Positions 35,701-45,172 of a DNA stretch of 64,000 bases are shown one piece after another. Both the position numbers and the translations under genes were made by a program. The stretch covers positions 62,001 to 126,000 of the forward strand of contig NZ_JAJJNF010000007.1 of NCBI RefSeq assembly GCF_021245805.1, given 5' to 3'. The stretch comes from Mangrovimonas futianensis (GTDB lineage Bacteria; Bacteroidota; Bacteroidia; Flavobacteriales; Flavobacteriaceae). The stretch's first letter is position 1; each line of letters opens with the position of its first letter. The notes below the pieces were generated by a model that worked only from the letters and a program-made list of their open reading frames with translations, had not been told where the DNA came from and did no database searches.

Positions 35701-37608
35701 TTATGAAAGTTGATCTATTTCACTATGAATTTCTTCCCAATCTCGCATCAATTTTTCTAAAGTATCTTTTTTCTTTTGATAAGCATCAAAAAATTTCGGA
35801 TCTGAAACTACTTCATCATAATTGGTCTGTAACTCTACATCAATCTCTTTAATCTCCTTCTCCAATTGACTAATCTTTGACTCCGTATTACTCAACTTAT
35901 TGTTTAGGGATTTTAGTTTTTTCTGATCTACATAGGACTCCTTCTTACTTTCCTTTGGGGTTTCCTTTTTAACATCACGCTTTTCGACTTCTCTTAAGTT
36001 TTCAACTTGTCGCTGTTCTAAATAAAAATCGATATCTCCAAGATACTCCCGTATCTTTTGATCTTTAAATTCATAAACCACGTTAGTCAATCCTTGTAAA
36101 AAGTCCCTATCGTGTGAGACCAAAATCAAGGTTCCTTCAAACTTCCTTAAAGCCTCTTTCAGTACTTGTTTTGACTTGATGTCTAGGTGGTTGGTAGGCT
36201 CATCCATAATGAGCACATTAAATGGTTGAAGCATCAATTTGGCAAGCGCTAACCTATTTCTCTCACCTCCAGATAAAACTCGCACATATTTATCAACTTC
36301 ATCACCTCTAAACAAAAAGGCTCCCAAAATATCCCTCACCCTAGGTCTATTCTTTTCATTAGCAGCGTCAATCATAGTGTCCAATACCGTTTTATTACCA
36401 TCAAGATATTCCGCTTGGTTTTGAGCAAAATATCCTAATTGTACATTGTGACCCAGCTTTAAGTGACCTTGGTGTTTAATATCACCCACTACGATTTTGG
36501 CTAAGGTTGATTTACCCTGTCCATTTTGACCTACAAAAGCTATTTTACTATCTCTATCCACCAACAAATCAATACCTTTTAACACTTGTAGATCTCCATA
36601 AGTCTTTGAGATATCTTCAGCCTCTAAAACGACTTTTCCTGGTGTGACAGAAACGGGAAAATTAAGTGTCATCACACTATTATCTTCCTCATCAACCTCA
36701 ATTCTATCAATCTTATCAAGTTTCTTAATAAGCGATTGTGCCATGGAAGCCTTAGAAGCCTTAGCCCTAAATTTTTCAATCAGTTTTTCGGTTTGTTGTA
36801 TTTGTTTTTCCTGATTCTTTTGAGCAGCCATTTGCTGCTCTTTAATTTCTTTCCTAAGCACCAAAAACTTTGAATACGACTTTGGGTAATCATAAATACG
36901 TCCTAAGGAAATTTCAATGGTACGATTCGTCACGTTGTCTAAAAACATTTTATCGTGAGAGACAATGACTACGGCTCCAGAACTGCTTTTCAAAAAGTTT
37001 TCCAACCAAATAATCGATTCTATATCTAAGTGGTTGGTAGGCTCATCCAGCAATAGAATATCATGGTTTTGAAGAAGTAACTTGGCCAATTCGATACGCA
37101 TTCTCCATCCTCCAGAAAAGGTATCTGTAAGTTTGTTAAAATCCTCTCTCTTAAATCCTAAACCTTGCAACACCTTCTCGGTTTCACCCTGATAATTGTA
37201 GCCTCCTAAAATTTCATACTGGTGCTGAACTTCATTTAAATCAACCATTAATTGGTGGTAACCATCACTTTCATAATCTGTTCTCTCTACTAGTTGGTGG
37301 TTGATTTCCTCCAATTTACTTTCTAGGGATTTTATTTCACGGAATGCTTCGTAAGCTTCATCTAACACCGTTCTACCAAATTCAAAATCTATATCCTGCT
37401 TTAAAAAACCAATAGTTACATTCTTGTCCATGGCAATTTGGCCAGAATCAGGTTCCAATTCCTTAGATAAAATCTTCAACATGGTAGATTTTCCTGCACC
37501 ATTTTTTCCTATCAATCCAACACGGTCACCCATGCTCAATTTGAATGTAATTTCTTCAAACAGGTATTCACCTTGAAAGGAGATCGAAAGGTTATGTATA
37601 TTCAGCAT
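35701..37608 (-). CDS. ABC-F family ATPase (Uup/YheS-like)
   Basis: 635 residues, no transmembrane helix. Two ABC cassettes: Walker A GKNGAGKST (about 36-44) and GQNGQGKST (about 355-363), signature motifs FSGGW and LSGGERNRLALAKL, and Walker B LLLDEPTNHLD and LIMDEPTNHLD. A linker of basic helices lies between, and a C-terminal coiled coil (about 560-630) follows. ABC-F proteins act on ribosomes; the length and coiled coil fit the housekeeping Uup-type rather than an antibiotic resistance protein, but that is inference. Confidence 0.93.
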   Translation of the reverse strand: MLNIHNLSISFQGEYLFEEITFKLSMGDRVGLIGKNGAGKSTMLKILSKELEPDSGQIAMDKNVTIGFLKQDIDFEFGRTVLDEAYEAFREIKSLESKLEEINHQLVERTDYESDGYHQLMVDLNEVQHQYEILGGYNYQGETEKVLQGLGFKREDFNKLTDTFSGGWRMRIELAKLLLQNHDILLLDEPTNHLDIESIIWLENFLKSSSGAVVIVSHDKMFLDNVTNRTIEISLGRIYDYPKSYSKFLVLRKEIKEQQMAAQKNQEKQIQQTEKLIEKFRAKASKASMAQSLIKKLDKIDRIEVDEEDNSVMTLNFPVSVTPGKVVLEAEDISKTYGDLQVLKGIDLLVDRDSKIAFVGQNGQGKSTLAKIVVGDIKHQGHLKLGHNVQLGYFAQNQAEYLDGNKTVLDTMIDAANEKNRPRVRDILGAFLFRGDEVDKYVRVLSGGERNRLALAKLMLQPFNVLIMDEPTNHLDIKSKQVLKEALRKFEGTLILVSHDRDFLQGLTNVVYEFKDQKIREYLGDIDFYLEQRQVENLREVEKRDVKKETPKESKKESYVDQKKLKSLNNKLSNTESKISQLEKEIKEIDVELQTNYDEVVSDPKFFDAYQKKKDTLEKLMRDWEEIHSEIDQLS

Positions 37609-37632
37609 ATATGATTTTATTTGGTGTTAAGG

Positions 37633-37664
37633 TTGATTTATACCTTGGTTTTATGTTATCTTTC
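37633..37664 (+). promoter_or_regulatory. putative DUF983 promoter
   Basis: TTG (37633-37635), a 21-base spacer, then TATCTTTC (37657-37664), seven of eight -7 consensus bases, 26 bases before the DUF983 start. Confidence 0.4.
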
Positions 37665-37670
37665 AAACGG

Positions 37671-37678
37671 CAAAAATA
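37671..37678 (-). promoter_or_regulatory. -7 element of the ABC-F gene
   Basis: On the minus strand TATTTTTG is a perfect TAnnTTTG match, 63 bases upstream of the ABC-F start. No obvious -33 triplet is present. Confidence 0.4.
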
Positions 37679-37690
37679 ACGGAATTAATA

Positions 37691-38089
37691 ATGATAAAAA
37701 AAGGAACTAAACTATATAGCATATTTACAGGAACATGCCCCGTTTGCCAAATGGAGTCGATGTACACCAATAAGAACCCTTACATCTTACCAGATGTATT
37801 GAAAATTAACGATCACTGCTCACATTGCCATACTAAATATAGGCTTGAACCTTCATTTTTCTACGGTTCTATGTATGTGAGTTATGCTGTAGGAATTGCT
37901 TTTGCCGTAGCTGCCTTTATAATAAGCTATGTATTTATAGGTACCAGTTTACTAACGGCATTTGTTTCGATTGTATTGACCTTGGTGGCCTTTGGTCCAA
38001 TCATTATGAGGCTTTCTCGCAATATTTGGATCAATATTTTTATGCATTACAATAAAAATTGGGCTAAAAAGAATACCGATTCACATTGA
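37691..38089 (+). CDS. DUF983 membrane protein with zinc ribbon
   Basis: 132 residues. N-terminal zinc-ribbon cysteines CPVC (16-19) and CSHC (about 43-46) precede two transmembrane helices (about 59-80 and 84-104) and a basic tail. The family is of unknown function. Its 3' end overlaps that of the convergent FAD oxidoreductase gene by 26 bases. Confidence 0.88.
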   Translation: MIKKGTKLYSIFTGTCPVCQMESMYTNKNPYILPDVLKINDHCSHCHTKYRLEPSFFYGSMYVSYAVGIAFAVAAFIISYVFIGTSLLTAFVSIVLTLVAFGPIIMRLSRNIWINIFMHYNKNWAKKNTDSH

Positions 38090-39107
38090 TTTCATCGTCA
38101 AGAGGGATGCCTAATTCAATGCTTTCAAATAATTGTTTGGCAACATAAGGAGCTATCATCACCCCTCTTGTTCCTAATCCATTTAAAACAAACATGGATT
38201 TATGAATGGGGTGCTCCCCCACCAATGGTCTTCTATCCTTTACAGTTGGTCTTATCCCTGCCTTTTGGTCTACTACCTCAAATTCACATGAAATCAACGA
38301 CTTGACCTTTTCCACCAATTCATCCCTTCCCTTTTGGGAAACTTCATGTGTTTTGCTTTCCCAATCATAGGTTGCGCCAACAGAGTAAAGATCATTGCCT
38401 TCTGACAAAATAAAACATGGCCCTTTTAAAATACTCTCAAATTGTAGATCTGATGACTTAATAACCATCACTTCCCCTTTAGTACCATTAAGCGGGATAT
38501 CTTTGAAAAACGGGTTTCTTGTCACCCCATAACCTTCACAAAATACTATATGTTTTGCTTTTAATTCACCATATTTAAAACCTCCCGCTACAATCTCTAA
38601 TTGTGAATGGTCAAAACGTTCGTGTTCATAGGCATTCTTTTCAATTAAATAAGACTGAAATTTTGATAGAAGTCTTTCAGTATGCACTCTACCACTCTGC
38701 AAAACTTCACCCAATCCAAATTCGGCTTTTATGTTGAGATTATGGTTTTTAACAATATTAGGAGACAAATAGGGCTGCAAAGCGGACTTATCCATAGCCT
38801 CAAACCACGCATTTTGTTCCTCGATGTTATTAAACCTTCTATACACAGGCATTGGCTCCAAAATTTTGCACCCAAGTTTTGATTCTATTGCTTGATAAAA
38901 AGGTAAAGCCAAAGCTAATTGCTCATGGGACTTCCATACCCCAGAAAAACGTTTTAAAATAACGGGATTATAAAGTCCTACAGCCACCTTAGAAGATTGC
39001 TGAGAGTCATCACTAATAACGCAAAAAGATTTATTCTGGGTTTCCAATACCTCAGAAAACGCCAATCCGGCCAACCCAAAACCTACAATAAGATAATCAA
39101 CTTCCAT
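38064..39107 (-). CDS. FAD-dependent amine/amino-acid oxidoreductase (DAO family)
   Basis: 347 residues. Rossmann FAD-binding start VDYLIVGFGLAGLAFSEVLE (3-22), a DAO-like substrate domain, and the C-terminal FAD segment GIRPTVKDRRPLVG then LNGLGTRGVMIAPYVA. The closest well-known architecture is the oxidase domain of MnmC or glycine/D-amino-acid oxidases; the substrate is not identifiable. Convergent and overlapping with DUF983; divergent from nothing, as the gld operon also runs on the minus strand upstream. Confidence 0.82.
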   Translation of the reverse strand: MEVDYLIVGFGLAGLAFSEVLETQNKSFCVISDDSQQSSKVAVGLYNPVILKRFSGVWKSHEQLALALPFYQAIESKLGCKILEPMPVYRRFNNIEEQNAWFEAMDKSALQPYLSPNIVKNHNLNIKAEFGLGEVLQSGRVHTERLLSKFQSYLIEKNAYEHERFDHSQLEIVAGGFKYGELKAKHIVFCEGYGVTRNPFFKDIPLNGTKGEVMVIKSSDLQFESILKGPCFILSEGNDLYSVGATYDWESKTHEVSQKGRDELVEKVKSLISCEFEVVDQKAGIRPTVKDRRPLVGEHPIHKSMFVLNGLGTRGVMIAPYVAKQLFESIELGIPLDDEINVNRYSF

Positions 39108-39121
39108 AACGCAAATTTACA

Positions 39122-39158
39122 TCATAAAAAAAGCCCACTAAACATAGTGGGCTTTAAA
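39122..39158 (-). terminator. terminator of the gldKLMN operon
   Basis: Hairpin AAAGCCCACTA / TAGTGGGCTTT with loop AACA, followed on the minus strand by a T-run; 23 bases past the gldN stop. Confidence 0.85.
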
Positions 39159-39180
39159 TTTTATTGAGTTGTGGGAATTA

Positions 39181-40080
39181 TTAGTACGCCCACATATCCA
39201 ATTCAAAGTTTCTGATTTTCTCTTTGATTCTATCAGATTCCAATAATTGCATCAAAGCGTTTTCTGCAATGTACTCGTTAACCTTACGGTCACCATATAC
39301 ATTTTCTTCTTTGTATATATACCCGTTAAATCTTCTAGAGTTTAACAAGTGATCATACGAATATGGCATTGCACTATTCTTATTATTGAAAGACTTAGCT
39401 TCATGCAAAACACCTCTTGCATCTGGATAGAATACCCAGAATAACGGAATTGGTTCTTTGTTAGCTTCATCTTCAGAGTCGATAAAGTTAACGTCTGGAG
39501 CAGCCGGTGCAATACCTAAAATACGGTATTTCATTTCTGCTTGACGCTTGTCAAAGTACCAAAGTCCTTTAATTAAATAAGCGCTTACATCATAAGAAGA
39601 AATATCTCTTTTGGTAACATACTCAGGAGATACAATTCCTTCAGCGTTATATTGATCATATCCAATATCCAAAGTATCCACTTTAGACATAGCTGGAACT
39701 AGATCTTTAAGAGTACGCTCACTAGTAAAATATGAATCACCGTAAACAGTTTCTATATCACCAGTATTCACTGCTTTCCATAGAACGTCAAATAATGATC
39801 TTCTATCTTTACCAATGTTCATGGTATCTACAGGATAATATAAAGGAAAGTTTACACGCTCATCAAGAACAACTTTCTCCCAAATCATCCTAGAATACAA
39901 GACGTCTCTATCGTCTACATAACCATACTCTAAAGGCTTATCATCATCGGCTAACTTTTGAGCCTCAGTTTTTACCCCTATCTCATCGGGACTTTTAGCG
40001 TTAAGAATATTAGCCTGCGAAAAAGCAGCTGACATTGAAAAAACGCCTATAACGGTTAATAAAAAACTTTTACAATTCAT
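39181..40080 (-). CDS. gldN: gliding motility / type IX secretion protein GldN
   Basis: 299 residues, exported with a signal peptide (1-21, MSAAFSQA). GldN associates with the lipoprotein GldK to form the periplasmic ring of the type IX secretion system beneath the outer membrane. Recognisable family segments are DVLYSRMIWEKVVLDERVNFPLYYP and YLIKGLWYFDKRQAEMKYRILGI, with PLFWVFYPDARGVLHEA. Last gene of gldK-gldL-gldM-gldN; 48 bases after gldM and followed by the operon terminator. Confidence 0.96.
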   Translation of the reverse strand: MNCKSFLLTVIGVFSMSAAFSQANILNAKSPDEIGVKTEAQKLADDDKPLEYGYVDDRDVLYSRMIWEKVVLDERVNFPLYYPVDTMNIGKDRRSLFDVLWKAVNTGDIETVYGDSYFTSERTLKDLVPAMSKVDTLDIGYDQYNAEGIVSPEYVTKRDISSYDVSAYLIKGLWYFDKRQAEMKYRILGIAPAAPDVNFIDSEDEANKEPIPLFWVFYPDARGVLHEAKSFNNKNSAMPYSYDHLLNSRRFNGYIYKEENVYGDRKVNEYIAENALMQLLESDRIKEKIRNFELDMWAY

Positions 40081-40128
40081 TTTTTTAATTTTTAAAATTT
40101 AGGGCTTGTCATCAATCCCTTCTACAAA

Positions 40129-41703
40129 TTAGTCAGCCAATTCTACAATTACTGGAGAAACGTCTTTTAACTTGTATGAAGAGTTACCATTGATTTGGGC
40201 TTTAATATCAAAAATTTGAATATTATCCCCTCTTCTAGCTCTACTCAACGCGTTTTTAGCTTGAGAATTTAATTTTGTTCCACTTACAGCAACAGATGGT
40301 TGACCAGGAACTTTTACCTTAAAGGACGTTACTTGAATTGGTAATTCGAAGTCGAAGTCTTCTAAAATTGCTCCAACTGTTCCAATTTCAACGTTTCTTC
40401 TTGGTAACTTAACGATATCCATTTGTCCACTGATAGTACCTGTTGGTTTTGGAATATCCTTAATTCTAAAGGTTTTCTTATCAGAAACTGCAGAACCATC
40501 ATCTAATGTACCAGTAACATTAATTGTTACTTCTCTACCAGAACCAGGTCTCATTTCATACTTCCCATTTCCAACTTTTTTAAGTCCGGCAGCATTAGCA
40601 TTTACTTTGTGCTCTGGTACTCCAGCGAAAGAAATAGTCATTGGGTTAACAACACCTCTATAAACTACGTTCATTTTGTCAGCTGAAATAGTCGCTGAAT
40701 TTGGTCTAGGAACAACTACATATTTCCCAGCGAAGTCAATTGGTAATTCCTTACCATCTTCTAAGAAAGTAAACTGACCATTAACATCATGCTCACCAAC
40801 ATTTCCTACAGTAAACTCGATACGAGCAGCACCAGTAGAATCAACTGCTCCTTCTCTATTCATGTCTAAGTTTTCACCTTCAACACTCAATTTAGTAGGA
40901 GTTACAGTAGCATATTTACCTAAAACCACTTTACCTGTGAACTTTTCACCAGCGAAAAATGCATTCTTGTCTGGAACTACAATAGCAGTATAATTTTTCA
41001 ATGATACAGCTTGATCCAAAGTATTTCCTAAGAAAAGGTTGTACATGTTAGTTTCAGTAGCTTTAACATCATTCTGCATTGCAGTCAATTTTGTATAAGA
41101 AGCAATTGCAGGGAAACCTTTATAATGATAATCTAACCAGTTTAGCTTTTTACCATCATTGTTAGTAACTTCAGCAGTACTAAAACGTTGATCAAAGTTT
41201 TCTACAGCAGTTTGATATTTTACATCATCACCTAAGATTTCTTTAATATCACTTTTATACTTGTTTAAACGAGCCATAAAAGCTTCACCTTCTTTAGTCA
41301 AACGGTCTCCCGTAAACCAGTATTCGTCAAGGAAATCACCTTTATCCATTTTTTCGGCTGGTAATTCTCCATTTTCTTCTCTTTCAAATTTTCCTTTTTC
41401 AAGAATCATTGCTTTTTGGGTTTCCAAAAACTTGAAAAAATCTTCTGAAATTTTGCTGATTTGTTCAGCTTTGTTAGCAGCTACACCGAATTCTGCTGGT
41501 TTCTCTTCAGCTTTTTGCTTCAATCCAGCTAGCATACCTTCGTTTGAAGTTGCTGCCAATTCGTTAGCTCTAACAAATTTATCGTTCATTAACCCGAATG
41601 CTGAAAGCACTTCTTTGGACATGGTCATTGCGATCATCGCAATAAAAACCAAGTACATAAGGTTAATCATTCTCTGTCTTGCAGATAATTTTCCTCCTGC
41701 CAT
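40129..41703 (-). CDS. gldM: gliding motility / type IX secretion motor protein GldM
   Basis: 524 residues. One transmembrane helix near the N-terminus (about 13-33, RMINLMYLVFIAMIAMTMS), then the long periplasmic chain of D1-D4 domains, first helical and then beta-rich (for example PRPNSATISADKMNVVYRGVVNPMT). GldM dimers sit inside a GldL pentamer and transmit the proton-driven rotation to the GldK/GldN ring. Gene order and spacing (55 bases to gldL) are as in other gliding flavobacteria. Confidence 0.97.
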   Translation of the reverse strand: MAGGKLSARQRMINLMYLVFIAMIAMTMSKEVLSAFGLMNDKFVRANELAATSNEGMLAGLKQKAEEKPAEFGVAANKAEQISKISEDFFKFLETQKAMILEKGKFEREENGELPAEKMDKGDFLDEYWFTGDRLTKEGEAFMARLNKYKSDIKEILGDDVKYQTAVENFDQRFSTAEVTNNDGKKLNWLDYHYKGFPAIASYTKLTAMQNDVKATETNMYNLFLGNTLDQAVSLKNYTAIVVPDKNAFFAGEKFTGKVVLGKYATVTPTKLSVEGENLDMNREGAVDSTGAARIEFTVGNVGEHDVNGQFTFLEDGKELPIDFAGKYVVVPRPNSATISADKMNVVYRGVVNPMTISFAGVPEHKVNANAAGLKKVGNGKYEMRPGSGREVTINVTGTLDDGSAVSDKKTFRIKDIPKPTGTISGQMDIVKLPRRNVEIGTVGAILEDFDFELPIQVTSFKVKVPGQPSVAVSGTKLNSQAKNALSRARRGDNIQIFDIKAQINGNSSYKLKDVSPVIVELAD

Positions 41704-41758
41704 ATCTAATTAGTTTTCTTGTTATTAAAAATTAAGGGTTTCTAATAGCTAATACTAA

Positions 41759-42397
41759 TTAGGCTTTTGTTCCCATTGCGTTCAACATACCACCATAAAC
41801 ACCATTTAATGATGATAGGTTAGAAGCTAATGATTGCATTTGCTCTTTAAGTTTGGCAGCGTTTTCTACAGTTTCTTCGTTGATAGCAGCTTGACGGTTA
41901 GCACTTTCTAACTGTACTTTGTATAAGCTGTTTAAAGATTCCATTTGTGCAGCAGCCATAGTCAATTCTTCGCTGTATTTTTTAGTAGCAGCAATTCCGT
42001 CAGCAGCTGGAGAAATTCCTTTAGCAGCTCCTTCAAAATTTTTGATGCTGTTTCCTAAGCTTGTCATTAATTCAGCGTCGATTTTAGCTTCTTTTAATAA
42101 GTTATCTAATTTTTTAGACAACATACCTTCTGCATCTTTAGGCTCTTCTTTTTTTCCTAGTTTTCTAGTAGACTCTCCACCAGCTAATTCAGGATATACT
42201 AAAGACCAATCTAATTCTCCTTGTTGCTTTTCAAAAGCTGATACGGTAAATACGATAGCCTCAACAATCATCCCAATAGTAAGAATAAGGGATCCAAAGG
42301 GCCAGTGTTGGATTTTAAATAGTGCTCCAATAATAACAACTGCAGCTCCTAGTCCATAGACCATATTCATTGTTGATAAGTTTCCTTTCTGTGCCAT
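41759..42397 (-). CDS. gldL: gliding motility / type IX secretion motor protein GldL
   Basis: 212 residues. Two transmembrane helices (about 10-28 and 34-53), then a cytoplasmic helical domain with repeated KNFEGAAKGISPAADGIAA-like amphipathic stretches. Charged residues fall within the membrane part (Lys28; Glu46 in IGMIVEAIVF), consistent with the known use of intramembrane charges by this proton-powered motor; the exact roles here are inference. Partner of GldM. Confidence 0.97.
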   Translation of the reverse strand: MAQKGNLSTMNMVYGLGAAVVIIGALFKIQHWPFGSLILTIGMIVEAIVFTVSAFEKQQGELDWSLVYPELAGGESTRKLGKKEEPKDAEGMLSKKLDNLLKEAKIDAELMTSLGNSIKNFEGAAKGISPAADGIAATKKYSEELTMAAAQMESLNSLYKVQLESANRQAAINEETVENAAKLKEQMQSLASNLSSLNGVYGGMLNAMGTKA

Positions 42398-42471
42398 AAT
42401 TTTTGTTTTTTAGTTAAGTAAAATACTTTTTTGGTAGTTTAATATTAATTTAGTTTTAATTGTATACAATT

Positions 42472-43839
42472 TTAGTTGCTAGCATTTAAGGTTACATCTG
42501 TACCCATGTAGTCTTGTACGGTTCTAAATCCGATATAACTTCTAGCAGAATCAGCATATTCGTAATCTCTTGAAGATACTTGTAAGAAATAAGCAACATC
42601 TTTCCAAGAACCACCACGAACTACTTTACGTTGGTTGTTTACATCATTAACACTTGGGTTAATAGTAGAAACATATTCATAAGAGGCAGGATCATAAGAT
42701 GCGCTTACCCATTCTGACACGTTTCCAGCCATGTTGTAAAGATTGTAATCATTTGGCTCATAAGATTTTGCCTCTACCGTATATAAAGCTTGGTCAGCTG
42801 CATAATCACCTCTTAAAGGCTTGAAGTTTGCCATGAAGCATCCTCTATCATTTTTGGTATAGTATCCACCCCAAGGATAAGTTGCAGCTTGCAATCCACC
42901 TCTAGCAGCATACTCCCATTCAGCTTCAGAAGGTAAACGGTAAGAATTCACAAAGTGTCTTCCTCTTTCTTTTCTGTAAGCATTGTGATAAAGAGTTCTC
43001 CAGCTACAAAATGCTTTAGCTTGTTTCCAAGACACACCTACTACAGGGTAATCCCCATAAGCATCATGCCAGAAATAGTCATTGTGCATTGGCTCATTGT
43101 AAGAGTAAGCAAAGTCTCTAATCCAAACAGTGGTATCTGGATAAATCTCAACTTCCTCTTTTATGATATAGTCAGAACGCTTTTCACCTTTGTTTTTGGC
43201 AGCTTTCTCTATATCCATATGAGTGTACTGGAATTTAAACTTGGTAACATCCCAAGTTCTTTGACCGTTGTAAGACTCCTCTAAAGGAAGATACATCGTA
43301 TCCATTACTTCAGCATAGTATTCATCTGGGTAGTCATCAGTATCAAAAATCAAATCTGCATCATGATTTAATTTTCTTCCTTCATAACCAGTTGGACCTA
43401 AGCCACTGTAATTGTCGTACATGTACTTCTCATATACGGTCATGTTTTCTGGATCTGCATCTTTAAATGCAAATTCCCCGATTCCACCGTTACCTGGTGC
43501 TTCACCCACCTCGTCAGCCAAAATAGCCAACTTAGTTCTGATGATGGAATCTCTCACCCAATTAACGAACTGTCGATATTCGCTATTGGTAATTTCTGTA
43601 GCATCCATGTAAAAGGATCTCACAGATACTGTCTTAGATGGCGCGTCATTAATTCCGGCCAAATCATCGTCGGCTTTACCCATTATAAAGGCTCCTCCCG
43701 GAACCAGTTCCATCCCATAAGGTTTTTCTGGGTGCCATTTCTTACCCTTTACTCCAACTAACTGTCCTCTATCTCCAGAGTTACAGCTAAAAAGCAGGGC
43801 TACTGTTGCGGTTAGTAAAATAAACTTCTTCATATCCAT
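42472..43839 (-). CDS. gldK: gliding motility / type IX secretion lipoprotein GldK
   Basis: 455 residues. Lipoprotein signal with lipobox ALLFSC, then a formylglycine-generating-enzyme/sulfatase-modifying-factor fold: PGGAFIMGK (about 48-56), YRLPSEAEWEYAARGG (about 303-318) and VVRGGSWKD with a final SYIGFRTVQDY. GldK uses this fold structurally, as the outer-membrane-attached ring with GldN, not as an enzyme. MDMKKF could start at either Met. First gene of the operon. Confidence 0.96.
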   Translation of the reverse strand: MDMKKFILLTATVALLFSCNSGDRGQLVGVKGKKWHPEKPYGMELVPGGAFIMGKADDDLAGINDAPSKTVSVRSFYMDATEITNSEYRQFVNWVRDSIIRTKLAILADEVGEAPGNGGIGEFAFKDADPENMTVYEKYMYDNYSGLGPTGYEGRKLNHDADLIFDTDDYPDEYYAEVMDTMYLPLEESYNGQRTWDVTKFKFQYTHMDIEKAAKNKGEKRSDYIIKEEVEIYPDTTVWIRDFAYSYNEPMHNDYFWHDAYGDYPVVGVSWKQAKAFCSWRTLYHNAYRKERGRHFVNSYRLPSEAEWEYAARGGLQAATYPWGGYYTKNDRGCFMANFKPLRGDYAADQALYTVEAKSYEPNDYNLYNMAGNVSEWVSASYDPASYEYVSTINPSVNDVNNQRKVVRGGSWKDVAYFLQVSSRDYEYADSARSYIGFRTVQDYMGTDVTLNASN

Positions 43840-43883
43840 AGAAAACTCGAGGTTAATTTTTAGTCTTAATTTTTAAAAGAGCG

Positions 43884-43914
43884 TAAACATATTTATATAT
43901 TTTCGAAAAAACAA
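43884..43914 (-). promoter_or_regulatory. gldKLMN promoter
   Basis: On the minus strand TTG (43912-43914), a 20-base spacer and TATGTTTA (43884-43891), seven of eight -7 bases. It lies 45 bases before gldK, in a 157-base spacer that separates gldK from the arginase-like gene upstream. Confidence 0.55.
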
Positions 43915-43996
43915 CTTTTTTTTAAAAAAAAATACTCTTTGTCGTGAAAATTGTGCATTTCAACGATAAAATTTCCGATAATTAACAAATCAGCAA

Positions 43997-45163
43997 TTAG
44001 ACACTGTTCTTTTGAAAAGCCTTAAACCAACGGTCTGGTAACTTATTGTTACAGGCATCCAAATAATCCTCGTGCATGCAAGGTAATAACGTATGTCTTT
44101 TTAATTTATTATTAACATTTGATAAAAATGGAATTTCTATCCACCAACGTTGGGTTTTATTACTTTTATAGAAGATGAGCTCTTGGTCATCTGTCAAGGT
44201 TATGAATTTTTGATAGCTATCTTCATCAGAGAAATCATCATCCTTCACCCTGTAATTGACACCCTCAATAAAATACCAAATCATTTGAGCCATTAGCATG
44301 GAGGTGATATCATCGTTTGATGAAGGCTTGTATTCATAAATGCCAAAAGACGACACCTTGTTGCTAATACCGGCATATCTGGTAATAGCACATATCTCCT
44401 TTCCGTCAAAACCATTAGGAGTCACTTTTTGTCTTTCACTTAATTCAGCTGCTTTAATACATCCCAAATCAATAGTAACAATATTAGCATCCCTCATAAC
44501 TGGTTCTACCAATGATATATCTTTTGAAACCTGTCCCAAGCGATAATATTCAAAATATAATTTATCCATGAGGTCAATTTCTTCCTGAGAATTAAAATAG
44601 GTCTGATACCCCACGGAAGCATAATTGAACAAATTATAAGGTTGGTCTAATATAATTTTACCAACAAAGCTATCATTCTTAATGGGCTTTTGGGAATCCC
44701 CCAAATCAAATTTAGAATCAACATTAACGATATTGACCATAGGAGCTAAAGAATCATAAGCTCTATAATTAGAATATGTAAGATCTTGACTCCCTCCTAA
44801 TATAATAGGTATGATTTTTTTGGGAATTAAAATTTCCAAAATAGTCTTTAAGGCGAAATAAGTATCTTCCACCGATTCCCCTTTATTGATATCTCCCAAA
44901 TCAACAATGGTTGAAGACCAATTTCCTGGAAAAAGCGAATACAGAGATTTTCTTACTTCGTTGAAGTTAAACTCCTCTCCTATATAATTGATATCATTTC
45001 TATTCTCAAGAACACCAACAATGGCAATTCTTGCGCCTTCAAGATCTGGAAAGCCCTGTTGTTTTGAGTAAATCTTAATTTTTTTTCCTAAGGCTTGGGT
45101 TGACAGCAATTCATTATGAGCCAAAACAGCTTCTGAAACAGGGGAAAGAAAATTAAAATTCAT
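43997..45163 (-). CDS. arginase-fold protein with degenerate metal site
   Basis: 388 residues with the arginase/agmatinase/formimidoylglutamase fold, but manganese ligands are lost. GGxH becomes GGSQ (123-126), DAHxD becomes DSKFD (149-153, keeping both Asp but not His), and SxDxDxxDP becomes TIDLGCIKA (230-238, only the first Asp kept). A catalytically dead enzyme is the simplest reading. An extra C-terminal part of about 80 residues has KTQRWWIEIPFL. The gene starts nine bases after topA and precedes gldK. Automated naming as formimidoylglutamase would be misleading, since hutF/hutG supply the histidine route. Confidence 0.85.
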   Translation of the reverse strand: MNFNFLSPVSEAVLAHNELLSTQALGKKIKIYSKQQGFPDLEGARIAIVGVLENRNDINYIGEEFNFNEVRKSLYSLFPGNWSSTIVDLGDINKGESVEDTYFALKTILEILIPKKIIPIILGGSQDLTYSNYRAYDSLAPMVNIVNVDSKFDLGDSQKPIKNDSFVGKIILDQPYNLFNYASVGYQTYFNSQEEIDLMDKLYFEYYRLGQVSKDISLVEPVMRDANIVTIDLGCIKAAELSERQKVTPNGFDGKEICAITRYAGISNKVSSFGIYEYKPSSNDDITSMLMAQMIWYFIEGVNYRVKDDDFSDEDSYQKFITLTDDQELIFYKSNKTQRWWIEIPFLSNVNNKLKRHTLLPCMHEDYLDACNNKLPDRWFKAFQKNSV

Positions 45164-45172
45164 TTACTTCTA

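Noticed and set aside
41261..42359. Long antisense reading frames opposite gldM and gldL (150 and 146 codons)
   Set aside because: They are Ser/Ala/Pro-rich mirror frames of strongly conserved genes, with no domain or start context; an effect of codon bias.
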